Assembly (NCBI RefSeq): GCF_001909285.1
Contig: NZ_MRSV01000001.1
Location: 232,684-296,683 of the forward strand
DNA: 64,000 bases
Direction of reading: 5' to 3'
From: Exiguobacterium profundum
GTDB lineage: Bacteria > Bacillota > Bacilli > Exiguobacteriales > Exiguobacteriaceae
The notes under the pieces were generated by a model. That model was not told the DNA's origin. It saw only the letters and a list, made by a program, of their open reading frames with translations, and did not search any database. Positions 62,390 to 64,000 of the stretch are shown here, piece by piece (positions within the stretch are counted from its first letter, which is position 1; each line of letters begins with the position of its first letter). The translations under genes and the position numbers were made by a program.

Positions 62390-64000
62390 TTATTTCCGGT
62401 TAGATTGCTCTTGTTTCTTCCTTTCTCGGATCTCTTTCTCTACTCGTCGTAACGCTTTCTTCGATCCCCGGGCAAAGTCGTGAGCCTCCTTACGTTCCTG
62501 ATACGTCGTGAACAACGTATCTAAATCATAGTCAGCCGGATAGAGCTCTGTCGCACGTGCCTCAAGACGAACGCGGCGGCTCGGCAACTCTACATATTCC
62601 GCATCTACGAACACGCGGACATGTCGACGCGATGCATCAAACGAATAGACAAGACCGACTTGATTCGTCTCTAACAAGCGGACACGGTCACCTTTTTCAA
62701 AGTGCTCTGCCTCTTCAAGTGGTACCATTTCCACTTCTCGCGTAATTTTAGAATCATCGACTTTCGTCATATCATACGTTTTCTCGTTCATGTAACGGGA
62801 TGCCTGTTTCAGAATCGATTCCGGTAACTTCATCTTACGGGCGATAAAGAGGGCGTTGCTGTCGCCAGACTGTCCCATGAGCAGTCTGTATTTCGGTTCA
62901 AGCGTTTCCGGGTCAAACTGCATCGCAGCGTTCATGAAATCCGGGTGCGCTTCAGAATACGATTTGATTTCTCCGTAATGCGTCGACGCCACAACAATCG
63001 CGCCCCGTTTATATGCCGCTTCTAAGATGGCAATTGCAAGAGCCGCCCCTTCGTTCGGTTCCGTCCCGCTTCCGATTTCATCGAATAACAAGAGCGACCG
63101 TTTTCCAGCGGTCTGCATGATATTCGCCACATTGTACATGTGTGCAGAGAACGTACTGAGTGCCGACTCTAAATCCTGATTATCTCCGATATCGACGAAC
63201 ACCTCATCAAATGTCGAAATGACTGTATCGGTGTGAGCCGGGATATGCAGTCCCGTCATCGTCATGAGACTAAGGAGTCCAATCGTTTTCAAGACGACCG
63301 TCTTCCCTCCGGCGTTCGGTCCGGTGATGATCAAGCCGCGATAGTCTGTACCGATGGCAAAGTCGAGTGGAACGGCGCTTTCTAAAAGTGGATGACGTAC
63401 TTGCTTCAATCGGATGCGACCGCTCGCATTGACGTGTGGTGTCACCCCGTCAATCGACTGACTGTACTTCCCTTTGGCGAAGACCATATCGTACTGGGCG
63501 ATGACATCGAGCGTCGATTCGATGTCAGGAAGGACTTCTGTCACCGCTCCCGTCAACGTCGCTAGCACTTGATACACCTCTACCGCTTCTTCTGTACGCT
63601 TGACGACAAGTTCAGCGTTTAACTTCGCGATCGCTTCCGGTTCGATAAAGACCGTCGTCCCACGATTCGATGTATCCACAATCGTCCCTGCCACTTTATG
63701 CTTATAGGAAGCTTTGATTGGGATGGTGAAGCGATCCTGTTTTTTCGTGACGAATCCGTCTTGGATCATCTCGCGATTGGCGGCGCTCTTTAAGAACTTG
63801 TTCAATCGTTCCTCGATTCGTCCTTCTAAAATGTCGACTTGCTTCCGAATCCGCTTCAACTCTTTTGATGCTTCATCGACGACCTGTCCGGCTCGAATCG
63901 ATTGTGTGATGTCTTCTTCTAACGTCCGCCATTCGCCCATTCCTGAAGCATAAGCCGAAAGAAGCGGTGCAAAGAATTCATGCTCGAGCATGAATCGCTT
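62390..64000 (-). CDS. MutS2-like ATPase lacking a Smr domain, 5' end cut by window edge
   Basis: 537 codons are visible and the frame stays open to the right edge, so the true start lies outside. Middle part: coiled-coil clamp region; Walker A ITGPNAGGKTVVLKT, Walker B LLLFDEIGSGTEPNEGAAL, and the switch ASTHYGEIKSY. MutS2 of B. subtilis continues after this to a C-terminal Smr nuclease domain (total about 785). Here the protein ends after a KOW-like strand segment (GDRVRLLETNQVGLVYSF) with a basic tail ERKKQEQSNRK and no Smr. It may act in recombination or ribosome rescue, without the nuclease step. Confidence 0.88.
   Translation of the reverse strand, partial: KRFMLEHEFFAPLLSAYASGMGEWRTLEEDITQSIRAGQVVDEASKELKRIRKQVDILEGRIEERLNKFLKSAANREMIQDGFVTKKQDRFTIPIKASYKHKVAGTIVDTSNRGTTVFIEPEAIAKLNAELVVKRTEEAVEVYQVLATLTGAVTEVLPDIESTLDVIAQYDMVFAKGKYSQSIDGVTPHVNASGRIRLKQVRHPLLESAVPLDFAIGTDYRGLIITGPNAGGKTVVLKTIGLLSLMTMTGLHIPAHTDTVISTFDEVFVDIGDNQDLESALSTFSAHMYNVANIMQTAGKRSLLLFDEIGSGTEPNEGAALAIAILEAAYKRGAIVVASTHYGEIKSYSEAHPDFMNAAMQFDPETLEPKYRLLMGQSGDSNALFIARKMKLPESILKQASRYMNEKTYDMTKVDDSKITREVEMVPLEEAEHFEKGDRVRLLETNQVGLVYSFDASRRHVRVFVDAEYVELPSRRVRLEARATELYPADYDLDTLFTTYQERKEAHDFARGSKKALRRVEKEIRERKKQEQSNRK

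Overview
The window reads as a chromosome segment of a low-to-mid-GC Bacillales bacterium. Shine-Dalgarno sequences are strong (AAGGAGG type), intrinsic terminators are compact, and the families are typical of Firmicutes: LicT/RAT antitermination, CcpA cre-like sites, an EcsAB-like transporter, CidAB/LrgAB, a sortase pair and a B. subtilis-type Fnr with C-terminal cysteines. The gene content fits Exiguobacterium best, but that is an inference. No rRNA, tRNA, CRISPR array, insertion sequence, integrase or phage gene was seen. Coding density is high and no gene-free stretch exceeds 300 bases.

Layout. 1-4.3 kb: a truncated alpha-glucosidase, its likely divergent AraC regulator, and a sortase gene paired with its probable wall-anchored substrate. 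4.3-8 kb: a Fur-controlled ferric-iron ABC importer. 8-11.9 kb: TetR regulator plus RND efflux pump. 11.9-22.5 kb: housekeeping and envelope genes (DUF1963, CidA/CidB-like pair, PepT, OsmC, SfsA-like, ABC-F, YtkA-like lipoproteins, a LysM polysaccharide deacetylase, PepSY membrane protein).

22.7-39.6 kb is the most striking region: a self-contained anaerobic nitrate-respiration island. It holds a complete overlapping molybdenum-cofactor operon (moaA-moaB-mobA-moeA-mobB-moaE-moaD-moaC-moeB), narK, an unrecognised gene with an SD-sequestering hairpin, fnr, a non-canonical nitrate reductase operon, molybdate uptake genes modA-modB, and the NO-damage repair gene ric. The reductase operon encodes a Nap/Nas-type molybdoprotein without Tat signal, a four-cluster ferredoxin, a Tat-type Rieske protein, a NarI/HdrE-like cytochrome b and a duplicated CX2C-X35-CX2C domain. 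Sites resembling TGTGA-N6-TCACA precede narK, the unknown gene, the reductase operon and ric, so the local Fnr probably controls the set. The island is bounded by direct repeats of the 3' end of the isocitrate lyase gene: the intact aceA at 39.5 kb and a 41-codon remnant at 22.7 kb, 16,720 bases apart. This looks like acquisition (or potential loss) by recombination at the aceA 3' end.

39.5-45.3 kb: the glyoxylate shunt (aceA, a small Cys-rich gene, malate synthase G) with shared palindromes, then a MarR/nitroreductase pair and a second nitroreductase. 45.3-47.6 kb: methyltransferase plus EcsAB-like transporter. 47.6-53.8 kb: a GntR-controlled cellobiose-type PTS/6-phospho-beta-glucosidase operon and a divergent phosphomannose isomerase-ROK kinase fusion. 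53.9-58.9 kb: two small unknown genes and a LicT-controlled beta-glucoside PTS operon with two RAT/terminator switches. 59-64 kb: an AAA ATPase, a two-component system, a secreted acidic protein and a MutS2-like ATPase cut by the window edge.
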